Positions 1-7,001 of a DNA stretch of 35,524 bases are shown here, piece by piece; within the stretch, counting starts at the first letter, position 1; each line of letters starts with the position of its first letter. The position numbers and the translations under genes were made by a program. Origin of the DNA: Candidatus Aphodenecus pullistercoris (lineage in GTDB: Bacteria > Spirochaetota > Spirochaetia > Sphaerochaetales > Sphaerochaetaceae). Location of the stretch: the NCBI GenBank assembly GCA_017694495.1, contig JADIMU010000004.1, forward strand, positions 1-35,524. The letters are read 5' to 3'. The notes under the pieces were generated by a model, which worked only from the letters and a program-made list of their open reading frames with translations, did not search any database and had not been told where the DNA came from.

Positions 1-10
1 CCAGCTTTTT

Positions 11-33
11 GAAAAGCCCTGTTCGGCAGGGCT
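11..33 (-). terminator. Hairpin, possible leftward terminator
   Basis: Seven-base arms AGCCCTG and CAGGGCT (15-21 and 27-33) enclose a 5-base loop. Read leftward, the stem is followed by TTTC. It could end transcripts coming from brnQ, although it lies more than 200 bases past that stop codon. The rest of positions 1-247 holds no gene I can support: a TTGACA hexamer at 108-113 has no good -10 partner and the short reading frames there lack support. Confidence 0.35.
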
Positions 34-247
34 GGATTGGTGTGCCCTACCGGTTCGACTGGAATTTTGCCCTCCACATGCGACTTTCAACTTTTTCAAT
101 TTCCCTGTTGACAGCTCCGGACAAATAAAAAAGACGAGAATACTCCATAGGAGAGCATGTGTCGAAGGCAAAATGCCTGAGGTGCAAACGTCTTATGTGG
201 CCCAGGTTGCCTATGGAGGACAAGACGTCTGTCGTATCGTCAGCTGC

Positions 248-1489
248 TCATTTATTCTTCTGCGGCCAGCCTTTTCCACTCCTGTTGTCCAGGATGAGGC
301 CTACCAGGGTGAAGATGACTGTCGGGATGAGCCAGAGGAACTTCATGCCAGTCAGTGTCGATACAAGGGATGATAGGGTGGCTGCGGCAGCCGCCAGCTT
401 GTAGGTGCAACCTTTGGCCTTTTCCCTTGGCAGGAAGGCCAGGACCATCAGGGTGACCGCTACAGGGTAGATTACTTCGAGCACTGGGGCCGAGATGCTT
501 ATCATGCGCTCCAGTCCTGTGTTGGCGAGGATGAGAGAGACGATGGCGAAGACCAGGAGCCACATGTCCCTTGAAAGGACGGGAAAGGCCTTCGAGAAGT
601 ATTGTGAGCATGATGACAACAGTCCCGTGCACGTGTTGAAGCATGCCAGGATGAAGACGACTGCGATGAGCTTGTCTCCAAATGCGGGGAAGAGGACCGA
701 TGCAGTGAGGGACAGTATTTCCGCACCAGTGGAGGCTTCCGTCATGAAGGAGTGTGCGCACAGCCCGATCAGGGCAAGGGCGCAGTAGATGAGCAGGATC
801 AGCATTCCACCTGCCACAGAGGCGATGGTGCACTCCTTCTTCATGCCTTCCTCGACACCGAGGGCCTTCACGTTCAGTGTGACTATCGAGGCGAAGACGA
901 GTCCTGCGATCGCATCCATCGTCTGATAGCCTTCAAGGAAACCCTTCTGGAGGGGATGGGATGCATACTGCCACTGTCCCAGACTGGGGGCTGTTGTGGT
1001 CAGCGAGCCGACAGTGAGGACCGCAATCAGGATGACAAGTGTGGGCGAGAGGATTCTGCCAAGCCTGTTCGACAGCCGCTCGGGCCTGCGGGCGAGCAGG
1101 GCCGCAAGAAGGAAGAAGAGCGCACAATAGACGAATCTTGCTATTGCGGAGTCCATTCCTGTCGCCAGTGCCACCATCTCATGGCTTGTGCTCGCTGTCC
1201 TCGGTATGGCGAGGCAGGGGCCGATTGCAAGATAGACCACGACTGTGAACACTTTGCTGAAGGCGGGACTGACCCTTCGGGCAAGCTCTTCCAGGCCTCC
1301 TGCCTTCATCGAGGCGAGCAGTGCGAGTATTGGCAGTCCGATGGCGGAGAGCGCGAAGCCGGAGAAGGCAAGTGGAAAGTCGCCTCCCGACTGGAAGGCG
1401 AGGAAGACGGGGAATATGAGGTTGCCTGCGCCGAAGAACATGGCGAAGACAGTGAACGCTAGTGTCGTCCGTTTTGCCGTCGTCAACAT
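248..1489 (-). CDS. brnQ: BrnQ-type branched-chain amino acid:cation symporter
   Basis: This 413-residue protein has about 12 hydrophobic segments and opens with the family signature around FAMFFGAGNLIFP (residues 16-28). The BrnQ/LivJ family imports leucine, isoleucine and valine with Na+ or H+ across the inner membrane. Its length is normal for the family. The ATG overlaps the end of kptA by 7 bases (ATGTTGA), so the two genes are translationally coupled. No strong ribosome binding site is visible before the ATG, which fits coupling. Family assignment is firm; the exact substrate is inferred from the family. Confidence 0.9.
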   Translation of the reverse strand: MLTTAKRTTLAFTVFAMFFGAGNLIFPVFLAFQSGGDFPLAFSGFALSAIGLPILALLASMKAGGLEELARRVSPAFSKVFTVVVYLAIGPCLAIPRTASTSHEMVALATGMDSAIARFVYCALFFLLAALLARRPERLSNRLGRILSPTLVILIAVLTVGSLTTTAPSLGQWQYASHPLQKGFLEGYQTMDAIAGLVFASIVTLNVKALGVEEGMKKECTIASVAGGMLILLIYCALALIGLCAHSFMTEASTGAEILSLTASVLFPAFGDKLIAVVFILACFNTCTGLLSSCSQYFSKAFPVLSRDMWLLVFAIVSLILANTGLERMISISAPVLEVIYPVAVTLMVLAFLPREKAKGCTYKLAAAAATLSSLVSTLTGMKFLWLIPTVIFTLVGLILDNRSGKGWPQKNK

Positions 1490-2049
1490 GGCTTTGTCCC
1501 TGCTGCCAGGATGCTGATGTATCGTGGAGGAAGCGGGTCCGAGAGGAATATGTCTTCGTTGCCTTCGTAGAAGCGTATGCCATCTGTCCAGGCGTCATGG
1601 GCCCTGATCTGGAGGAGGGGAGGATCCGGATCCCGTCGTCTTCCCGCCTCGAGGGCAGTCTCCTTCGTCGACGACAGGTGTACATGCTGACGGTTCATCG
1701 GCTTGAGGCCCTCTGCCAGGACGAGGGGCAGGGCCTTGTGGCTCGTGGCATGGTACAGGACTTCCGGTGGCTCAGTCAGGGGTCGTACAACCTCCTCTTT
1801 GACGCTGTGTCCGTAGTATGCCCTTATCCGGCCGCCCTCGATGACGAGACGTCTCTTTCCTGGCAAGCTCAGGATCTCGTCGAGGTCTCTATGCGTGATT
1901 GGCCGTCCCAGAGCCTTCGAGAGCCCATCGAGAAGATCCTCGACAGGTACAGAGCCGTCCTGTGCGAGAGTGAGGCCGAAGGCTGAGGGATTGTGGCGCA
2001 GTGCATAGGAGATCGTCTTGGAGATTCTGATGGCTTTTTTGTCTTCCAT
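1483..2049 (-). CDS. kptA: RNA 2'-phosphotransferase (Tpt1/KptA family)
   Basis: The Tpt1/KptA family removes an internal 2'-phosphate from RNA using NAD+, giving ADP-ribose 1'',2''-cyclic phosphate. In this 188-residue protein the catalytic Arg18-His19 lies in ISYALRHNP. The second conserved block, IRAYYGHS, and the NAD-binding HATSHKALPLVLAEGL block are also present, so it looks active. I chose ATG 2049; an in-frame TTG two codons upstream is the alternative. It follows the BrxD-like ATPase by 59 bases on the same strand and overlaps brnQ, so it may share their transcript. Bacteria generally lack the tRNA splicing that creates the eukaryotic substrate, so the physiological role is open. Confidence 0.9.
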   Translation of the reverse strand: MEDKKAIRISKTISYALRHNPSAFGLTLAQDGSVPVEDLLDGLSKALGRPITHRDLDEILSLPGKRRLVIEGGRIRAYYGHSVKEEVVRPLTEPPEVLYHATSHKALPLVLAEGLKPMNRQHVHLSSTKETALEAGRRRDPDPPLLQIRAHDAWTDGIRFYEGNEDIFLSDPLPPRYISILAAGTKPC

Positions 2050-2108
2050 CGGCAACTTCCCTGGCAGAGGACAGCTGTGGGGCAGAGACTGTCCCCACAG
2101 CGTAAGTT

Positions 2109-3305
2109 TCAGTCGAAGAGGTCCTTCAGACTGTCGTCCTCGCTGAGGTCCTCCTTCTCTACTGTCGTCGACGTGACGTTCCCCGCCACTCCGTATTGCA
2201 TGACTTGGTCGAGGTATTCGATTGCGGCACGGACCTTTGTCCTCAGCAGATAGCCGGCATTGTCCGCTACTGTGAAGAGAGCGTCGAGGTCCACTTCATG
2301 AGTGCCGAAAGCCTTGCTGTGGAGCCGTGCGATCTCGTCGATGCTGCTTCTGAGCTCATCCCTGGTCAGCCTGGCGAGCATGTCGCCATTGCATATCCTG
2401 TCGAGGACGGATTTGGCCGCATCCTTGTCCGCATGGCTGTCCTCACCCAGCTCAAGCGCGCCGTACTCGTCCTTGCCGTTGATGATCTCTTCCGGGTAGG
2501 AGGATGCGAAGGCGTAGACTGTGTAGACGGAGTCCAGACAATGGGGAGGTGTCAGGAACCTGGACATGTTCAGGTAGGCCTTCTTCCTCGACTTCCTGCC
2601 AAGACGGCCGATGAGCTCGGCTTCATCGAAGAGGATGACCCATCCCTTGCACCCGATGATCTTAAGCAGGTGCGACATGAAGCCGAAGTAGTCGAAGAAG
2701 TGCTTCGAGCGTTCGAACTTCGTCTTGAACTCGGGCTTCTCCCCGAAGAACCTGGCATAGCACTGGCGTATCATGCCCACTGTTGTCAGACGGCCTCTGA
2801 GGTCGGCTTCGAATGCGCTGTGCTCTTCGCTGTCGCGAGAGGCGAGGAAGTCCCGGAAGACATAGTAGAGCCTGTCGCTGTCCAGCTCAGTCGCGGCGTA
2901 GAGGAGGGCGCTCTTCGTCTTCTCGCTGTTGAGCTGGAAGTTCTCAGCCTTATAGAGGAAACCTGGCTGGACCTGGCCGGGGAGGAAGGTGTTTCCAATC
3001 AGCTTCTGGTAGAGCGTCTGAAGGTTGTTCGCTGGGGCCTCCTTCGACAGTGGCAGCATCGAGACGGCCATACCTTGGGCCATCGCCATGGAGGCGACCG
3101 TGTTCAGCAGGTGAGTCTTGCCTTCACCATAATTTCCGAGGATGATCCGACCATTCGAGTGTCCCGATTCTGCGACGGCTGCGATGTCGTCGGCAATCGA
3201 ATCAAGCAGCTCTCCTCTGGAAGATGAGAAGTAGGCTCCCACATCCCTGGACGGGACTCCGCTCCTGAGGGCCTCGATCATGTGGCGTGATTTGAAATCA
3301 GGCAT
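2109..3305 (-). CDS. BrxD-like (DUF2791) P-loop ATPase
   Basis: This is a 398-residue cytoplasmic ATPase. Walker A is GNYGEGKTH (residues 57-65), Walker B is VILFDEAE (223-230), and YAFASSYPEEI (264-274) is a likely sensor strand. The G-x-Y-G-x-GKTH loop and FDEAE box match the DUF2791/BrxD ATPases found in BREX phage-defence loci and related islands. ATG 3305 is chosen because AGGAGG stands just before it; the longer open frame upstream lies inside the preceding gene. It overlaps that gene by 8 bases. No BrxC, PglX methyltransferase or PglZ is present, so this is not a standard BREX locus. Family similarity is by motif reading; function is inferred. Confidence 0.75.
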   Translation of the reverse strand: MPDFKSRHMIEALRSGVPSRDVGAYFSSSRGELLDSIADDIAAVAESGHSNGRIILGNYGEGKTHLLNTVASMAMAQGMAVSMLPLSKEAPANNLQTLYQKLIGNTFLPGQVQPGFLYKAENFQLNSEKTKSALLYAATELDSDRLYYVFRDFLASRDSEEHSAFEADLRGRLTTVGMIRQCYARFFGEKPEFKTKFERSKHFFDYFGFMSHLLKIIGCKGWVILFDEAELIGRLGRKSRKKAYLNMSRFLTPPHCLDSVYTVYAFASSYPEEIINGKDEYGALELGEDSHADKDAAKSVLDRICNGDMLARLTRDELRSSIDEIARLHSKAFGTHEVDLDALFTVADNAGYLLRTKVRAAIEYLDQVMQYGVAGNVTSTTVEKEDLSEDDSLKDLFD

Positions 3306-4518
3306 TCTCTTCCTCCTGGGCACCGGATTCGAGCTGGAAGGTACAGTTGCTGACGAGCACCGGCAGCGAGAGGCTCGCGAACTTGGCCTTCTCGACCAGC
3401 TCGTTTGCTTTGGTCTCGTCAAGGGGATGGGCTTTCACATCGACGTCGTTGCTGAGGTCGCACAGACGACGTGACATTCCCATAATCGCCTCTGGCGTGA
3501 AGAAGTCCCTGTTGGCATTGTCCAGATCCAGCATGGATGTGAAGAAGTTGAGTCGGCCGGAGACGATTTCGTTCTGCATCCTGAGCCATAGGGCATGGTA
3601 GCTCTTGAGGCCCTTGCGTTCGTCGTCCACCAGGATGCGGTCGAAGGCGAAGAGGAAGAAGACGTAGCGGAAAGTGTCGATGTCGTCGATCAGCTGCCTC
3701 AGACTCTCGTATGTGTCGTCGCGGCGCATCTTTGTGTAGTGGTTCTTGCCCAGCGCTGTGGACGAGGCCAGAACGTCGAGGTTGTCGACCGATATGAACA
3801 GGCCTTTGTAGCCGGACAGCCTCACGAGCTCGCAAAGGGAGCGCAGCATGTAGCGCGCGTTCGCCTTGTCGATCTTGTAGGTGGACATTCCCAGTGCGCG
3901 CAGCGATGGAATGCTCATGTCCTTCTCGCCTCTGAGCCATTTGAGCACAGTCTGGCGGCCATTGTCCTCGAGGTCCAGCATCCCGATGTGGTCTCCCGCC
4001 AGCAGCGAGCATGCCGATGCGAAGTTCACATCCATGTAGGGATTGCCGCTGAAACGCTGCTTGATGGCGGTGCGCACCTCCCTTCTTGTGACGGGATCCA
4101 GCTGGTCTGCGTCAGAAAGGAAGTCCATGAAGCTCTTTCCCGACTCGGGCGTCCAGCCATAGCCGAGGTCCATGGCCGTGTCGTTCGCAATCTTCTCGAC
4201 CAGAGGTATGATGTCGAATGAGTTGAAGACGGCCCTGTAGAGTGACGAGAAGTCCGAAAGCAGGATGTCGTCGGCATCAAGAGTGACGGGAAGCAGTCCC
4301 GCGGCTGCGGCATCGGCCGCGGCCAGGGTGATGAGGTGCGTCTTGCCGGCGCCCTTTCTGCCACTGACGAACTTGATCGAGCTGCCGCCTGCTGCGATGA
4401 AGTCCTCGAAGTACCACTTCTTCCAGAATGCTGTAATGCGGTCGAGCCCCACAGTGACGGCCCTGAGCACCGTCTCATCAGTGGGGACTGCACCGTTCAG
4501 GAAAGCCAGAGAGGCCAT
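3298..4518 (-). CDS. AAA-type P-loop ATPase, partner of the BrxD-like protein
   Basis: This 406-residue protein has Walker A GRKGAGKTH (53-61) and a Walker B-like strand LFISVDNLD (240-248), where the usual Glu after Asp is replaced by Asn. The layout resembles ORC/Cdc6-like or BrxC/BrxD-like ATPases that load onto DNA or partner proteins. The N-terminal 50 residues are not recognisable. AGGAGG sits just upstream of ATG 4518. The gene starts 11 bases after the 256-residue protein and overlaps the second ATPase, so the three were probably selected as one unit. Two adjacent ATPases of similar size suggest a hetero-oligomer. The atypical Walker B may mean slow or absent hydrolysis in this subunit. 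Confidence 0.65.
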   Translation of the reverse strand: MASLAFLNGAVPTDETVLRAVTVGLDRITAFWKKWYFEDFIAAGGSSIKFVSGRKGAGKTHLITLAAADAAAAGLLPVTLDADDILLSDFSSLYRAVFNSFDIIPLVEKIANDTAMDLGYGWTPESGKSFMDFLSDADQLDPVTRREVRTAIKQRFSGNPYMDVNFASACSLLAGDHIGMLDLEDNGRQTVLKWLRGEKDMSIPSLRALGMSTYKIDKANARYMLRSLCELVRLSGYKGLFISVDNLDVLASSTALGKNHYTKMRRDDTYESLRQLIDDIDTFRYVFFLFAFDRILVDDERKGLKSYHALWLRMQNEIVSGRLNFFTSMLDLDNANRDFFTPEAIMGMSRRLCDLSNDVDVKAHPLDETKANELVEKAKFASLSLPVLVSNCTFQLESGAQEEENA

Positions 4519-4529
4519 CTTGTCCTCCT

Positions 4530-5300
4530 TCAGTAGAAGCGGACGGAGCCGAGGAACTGCTCGCGTCCATTGGCGTCCAGAATCCTGTAGGAAGCGGCGT
4601 TGGCCCTTTCAGTGCCGAACTCGATCTTGTGCCCGCTCTTGAGCTCGACGCTGTCGGCGACTGAATAGAGCCTGGCAATGTCATAGGCGAAGGCCTGTTC
4701 CGGGTATCCGCTCTTGAGCCTGGCGATTGGGACGAGGGCAGAGTAGATGTTCTTGAGCATGATGGGGGAGCCGGCCTGCACTTTGCTTTGTAATGCGATG
4801 CATATGTCGTATCCCTTCTCGAGCTCGGAGGCGAACTTCTGAGCGTTGAAGGAGGCGGCCTGGAGCTTGTCGAGCTCAGCCTTGACGAGGTCGGCGATGT
4901 AGCTGGGCCTGGAGGTCGAGAACTTCTTCCGGTTCAGGTAGATGTCCTGGTTCTCGGCATCGATGCGCAGTTTATAGGGAAAGACCTCGTAGACGGGAGC
5001 ATCCCCTACGATGTCGACACCGAGCTGGGCGAAGTGTGTGACCAGCTGGCAAGCGAACTCTCCGGATGTGAAGTAGTCCTTGCTGTCGAAGGAGCTTATG
5101 CTCTCTTCTAGGGCCTGGGCGCTTGCACTGGCATTTTCGATGGCCTCTCTGAGAGCCGCCATGTCCTTGGCCGCCGCCTTGGTGTCGCCTTTGGCAATGT
5201 CCTTGTCGACAAGTTTCTGGAGCTTCGCCACGAGGGCAGCCGCATCCTTCATCTCCTTCGCATGAGGAGTGTAGTCAGAGAAAAATGATTCGTAATCCAT
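4530..5300 (-). CDS. Uncharacterised protein, first gene of the ATPase operon
   Basis: I do not recognise this 256-residue protein. Residues about 10-60 are rich in Lys, Asp and Ala with heptad-like spacing and probably form a helical coiled coil. The central part (about 65-125) is mixed and ends in a basic KKFSTSRPSY stretch. The C-terminal third, with KIEFGTERANAASYRILDANG, looks like beta strands. No signal peptide, membrane segment or nuclease motif is seen. ATG 5300 has AGGAA upstream and follows a TGATAGAAT promoter element. It leads the operon with the two ATPases and faces the helicase gene, so it may be the specificity or adaptor component; that is inference. Confidence 0.6.
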   Translation of the reverse strand: MDYESFFSDYTPHAKEMKDAAALVAKLQKLVDKDIAKGDTKAAAKDMAALREAIENASASAQALEESISSFDSKDYFTSGEFACQLVTHFAQLGVDIVGDAPVYEVFPYKLRIDAENQDIYLNRKKFSTSRPSYIADLVKAELDKLQAASFNAQKFASELEKGYDICIALQSKVQAGSPIMLKNIYSALVPIARLKSGYPEQAFAYDIARLYSVADSVELKSGHKIEFGTERANAASYRILDANGREQFLGSVRFY

Positions 5301-5323
5301 AGTGTTCCTGTCTTTGCTGTCAG

Positions 5324-5332
5324 ATTCTATCA
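5324..5332 (-). promoter_or_regulatory. Extended -10 element of the leftward operon
   Basis: On the minus strand TGATAGAAT lies 23 bases before ATG 5300 and matches an extended -10 box (TGnTAtAAT). No good -35 sits at the usual distance. That region is instead occupied by the inverted repeat at 5341-5366, consistent with a regulated promoter. Confidence 0.4.
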
Positions 5333-5340
5333 CAAATCGG

Positions 5341-5366
5341 CAATGCGATTGAACATGGGCGCATTG
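5341..5366. promoter_or_regulatory. Inverted repeat between divergent operons
   Basis: Perfect 7-base arms CAATGCG and CGCATTG (5341-5347 and 5360-5366) are separated by 12 bases, giving 19 bp centre to centre, about two helical turns. It lies upstream of the leftward -10 box and directly before the helicase start. This is the expected place for an operator controlling both the helicase and the ATPase operon. No regulator gene is adjacent. Confidence 0.4.
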
Positions 5367-5383
5367 AAGTGCATGATTTGGAC

Positions 5384-6964
5384 ATGGTTCCATACAAGTG
5401 GCAGCGGGAATGTGTCGAACAGTGGTTCGCCCATGGCTGCAGGGGCATCGTCGAGGTCATCACTGGTGCCGGAAAGACGCATATGGCAATGCTTGCGATG
5501 AGAGCCCTTCTCGAGGCATGCGGCACGGAGATCAGGACCTTCATCCTTGTTCCACGTGTCGCCCTCGCCTCTCAGTGGAAGGATGCTCTGCTCAAGGTCG
5601 GATGCCGGCAGAGCGACGTGTCGATCCTTGCTGGTGGGCGCCCCTTCAGGGAAGACTGCCCCATATGCATCGGAGTCATCAATTCGGCCCGTTACCGCTT
5701 CGCACGCATGATCGCCGACCTGAATGCCGCTGGAGCCTCCGTCCTCCTCATCGCTGACGAATACCATCATTATGCCAGCGGGGAGAACTCGAAGGTCTTC
5801 GACTTCCTCAAAAGTCCGACCTTCGACGAGTCGCGCTACTTCGCGCTTGGTCTGTCTGCGACCGCCGACCTCAAACCATACAAGGCTGACTTGAGCCGCC
5901 TGATTGGACCCATGGTCTACTCCTATTCGATTGACGATGGTTTGGAGGAGGGGATAATCAACCCATTCGACATCTTCTCCATCTCCATCCAGCTGGACGG
6001 GGAGAAACAGGAGGAATACTGGTCTCTGACCCATTCGATAGAGCTTGCGACCGCCCGGCTCAGGAAGCTTGTCCCATCCGTGATGAAGCGCAAGGACCTG
6101 CCATTCGAGTCCTTGCTCGATATGATGCGCAGGCACAGCTCGCAGAAGGTCAAGGAGCTTGCCGACAGGCTCTTCGACCTCCTGCTGCGCCGCCGTGCTC
6201 TGATCATCAACGCCGATGGCAGAATATCTGCCGCCAGCCGCATCATTGAACATCTTACCAAGCATAGGAGGATCATGGTCTTCAGTGAGCGGATTGAACA
6301 GGCGGAAGCGCTCCGCTGTCTTCTTGATTCCAGTTTTCCGGGCCAATGCGGCATCTACCACAGCAAGCTTGACAGACAGATGTGCCGACGCATGCTTGAC
6401 AGCTTCCGTTGCGGCGACATCCGCATTCTGATCGCATGCAAGGCCCTCGACGAGGGTATAGATGTCCCGGATGCTGATGTAGGCATATTCATGTCGAACA
6501 CCGAGAGCCAGAGACAGCGCATCCAGAGGGCGGGGCGGCTCCTGAGACGCAGTGAAGGCAAGCTGCGCTCCTGCCTTTATTACATCTACGTCGCAGGAAC
6601 AGTGGAGTCGCCACACTTTCTGAACGTCTCCTCGAAGGATGTGAACGAAATACTCGGCAGGTATGACGAAAAGGGCGGCTTCCTGATCGAGTCCCTCTCC
6701 GACGCTGTCCACTCCATGCTGGCGAAGGTCGCCGACAAGGCGACTGCCTCCCAGCTCGTCGAGATTGACCGTGCCCTTGCCAGCGGCTGTCTTGTCAACG
6801 ACTTCCTGCAGGACGAGTCCTATATCCAGCGGATGATCGAGACGGATGGGAGGCCTTCCTACTGGAGGACGATGAAGGAGCTCGGACGACAGTGGCGCAA
6901 CCTTGAAGCTGGGAGGTTTGAAGACGTCACTTCCGAGACTCCTGCCATGCTGTCTGACACCTGA
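5384..6964 (+). CDS. SF2 DEAD/DEAH-type helicase (XPB/SSL2-like)
   Basis: This 526-residue protein carries a full set of superfamily 2 motifs: Q-like YKWQREC (4-10), Walker A TGAGKTH (27-33), DEYH (125-128), LSATAD (157-162), motif V KALDEGIDVPD (353-363) and motif VI QRIQRAGRLLRR (378-389). The order and spacing fit the COG1061/XPB-like helicases and the translocase subunits of restriction systems. The C-terminal 90 residues are unrecognised and contain no visible nuclease motif. ATG 5384 gives the natural start just before the Q motif; GTG 5369 is possible. It is transcribed away from the two-ATPase operon from a shared intergenic region, suggesting co-function. An IS30 element lies 38 bases past its stop. 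Confidence 0.85.
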   Translation: MVPYKWQRECVEQWFAHGCRGIVEVITGAGKTHMAMLAMRALLEACGTEIRTFILVPRVALASQWKDALLKVGCRQSDVSILAGGRPFREDCPICIGVINSARYRFARMIADLNAAGASVLLIADEYHHYASGENSKVFDFLKSPTFDESRYFALGLSATADLKPYKADLSRLIGPMVYSYSIDDGLEEGIINPFDIFSISIQLDGEKQEEYWSLTHSIELATARLRKLVPSVMKRKDLPFESLLDMMRRHSSQKVKELADRLFDLLLRRRALIINADGRISAASRIIEHLTKHRRIMVFSERIEQAEALRCLLDSSFPGQCGIYHSKLDRQMCRRMLDSFRCGDIRILIACKALDEGIDVPDADVGIFMSNTESQRQRIQRAGRLLRRSEGKLRSCLYYIYVAGTVESPHFLNVSSKDVNEILGRYDEKGGFLIESLSDAVHSMLAKVADKATASQLVEIDRALASGCLVNDFLQDESYIQRMIETDGRPSYWRTMKELGRQWRNLEAGRFEDVTSETPAMLSDT

Positions 6965-6988
6965 TGGCCATATCTGTCTCATGCATTG

Positions 6989-7001
6989 ATTTGAAAGAAT
7001 A
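6989..7001. repeat. Target-site duplication, left copy
   Basis: ATTTGAAAGAATA here is repeated exactly at 8734-8746, immediately outside both ends of the IS30 element. Removing one copy and the element restores a continuous intergenic sequence between the helicase and glutamate synthase genes. IS30 elements usually duplicate only 2-3 bases, so 13 is long. Confidence 0.75.

Noticed and set aside
38-85. tRNA-like GGTTCGA sequence near the left edge
   Set aside because: The flanking bases do not form a T stem, and no acceptor, anticodon or D arm can be drawn.
159-404. Short plus-strand frames of 66 and 81 codons
   Set aside because: They extend into the brnQ 3' end on the opposite strand, and neither shows a recognisable motif or promoter.
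2196-3227. 343-codon plus-strand open frame
   Set aside because: It is the shadow of the BrxD-like ATPase, which has Walker motifs and a ribosome binding site on the other strand.
2109-6964. Annotation as a standard BREX system
   Set aside because: No BrxC-sized ATPase, PglX methyltransferase, PglZ, BrxA or BrxB is present; only a BrxD-like ATPase and a helicase.
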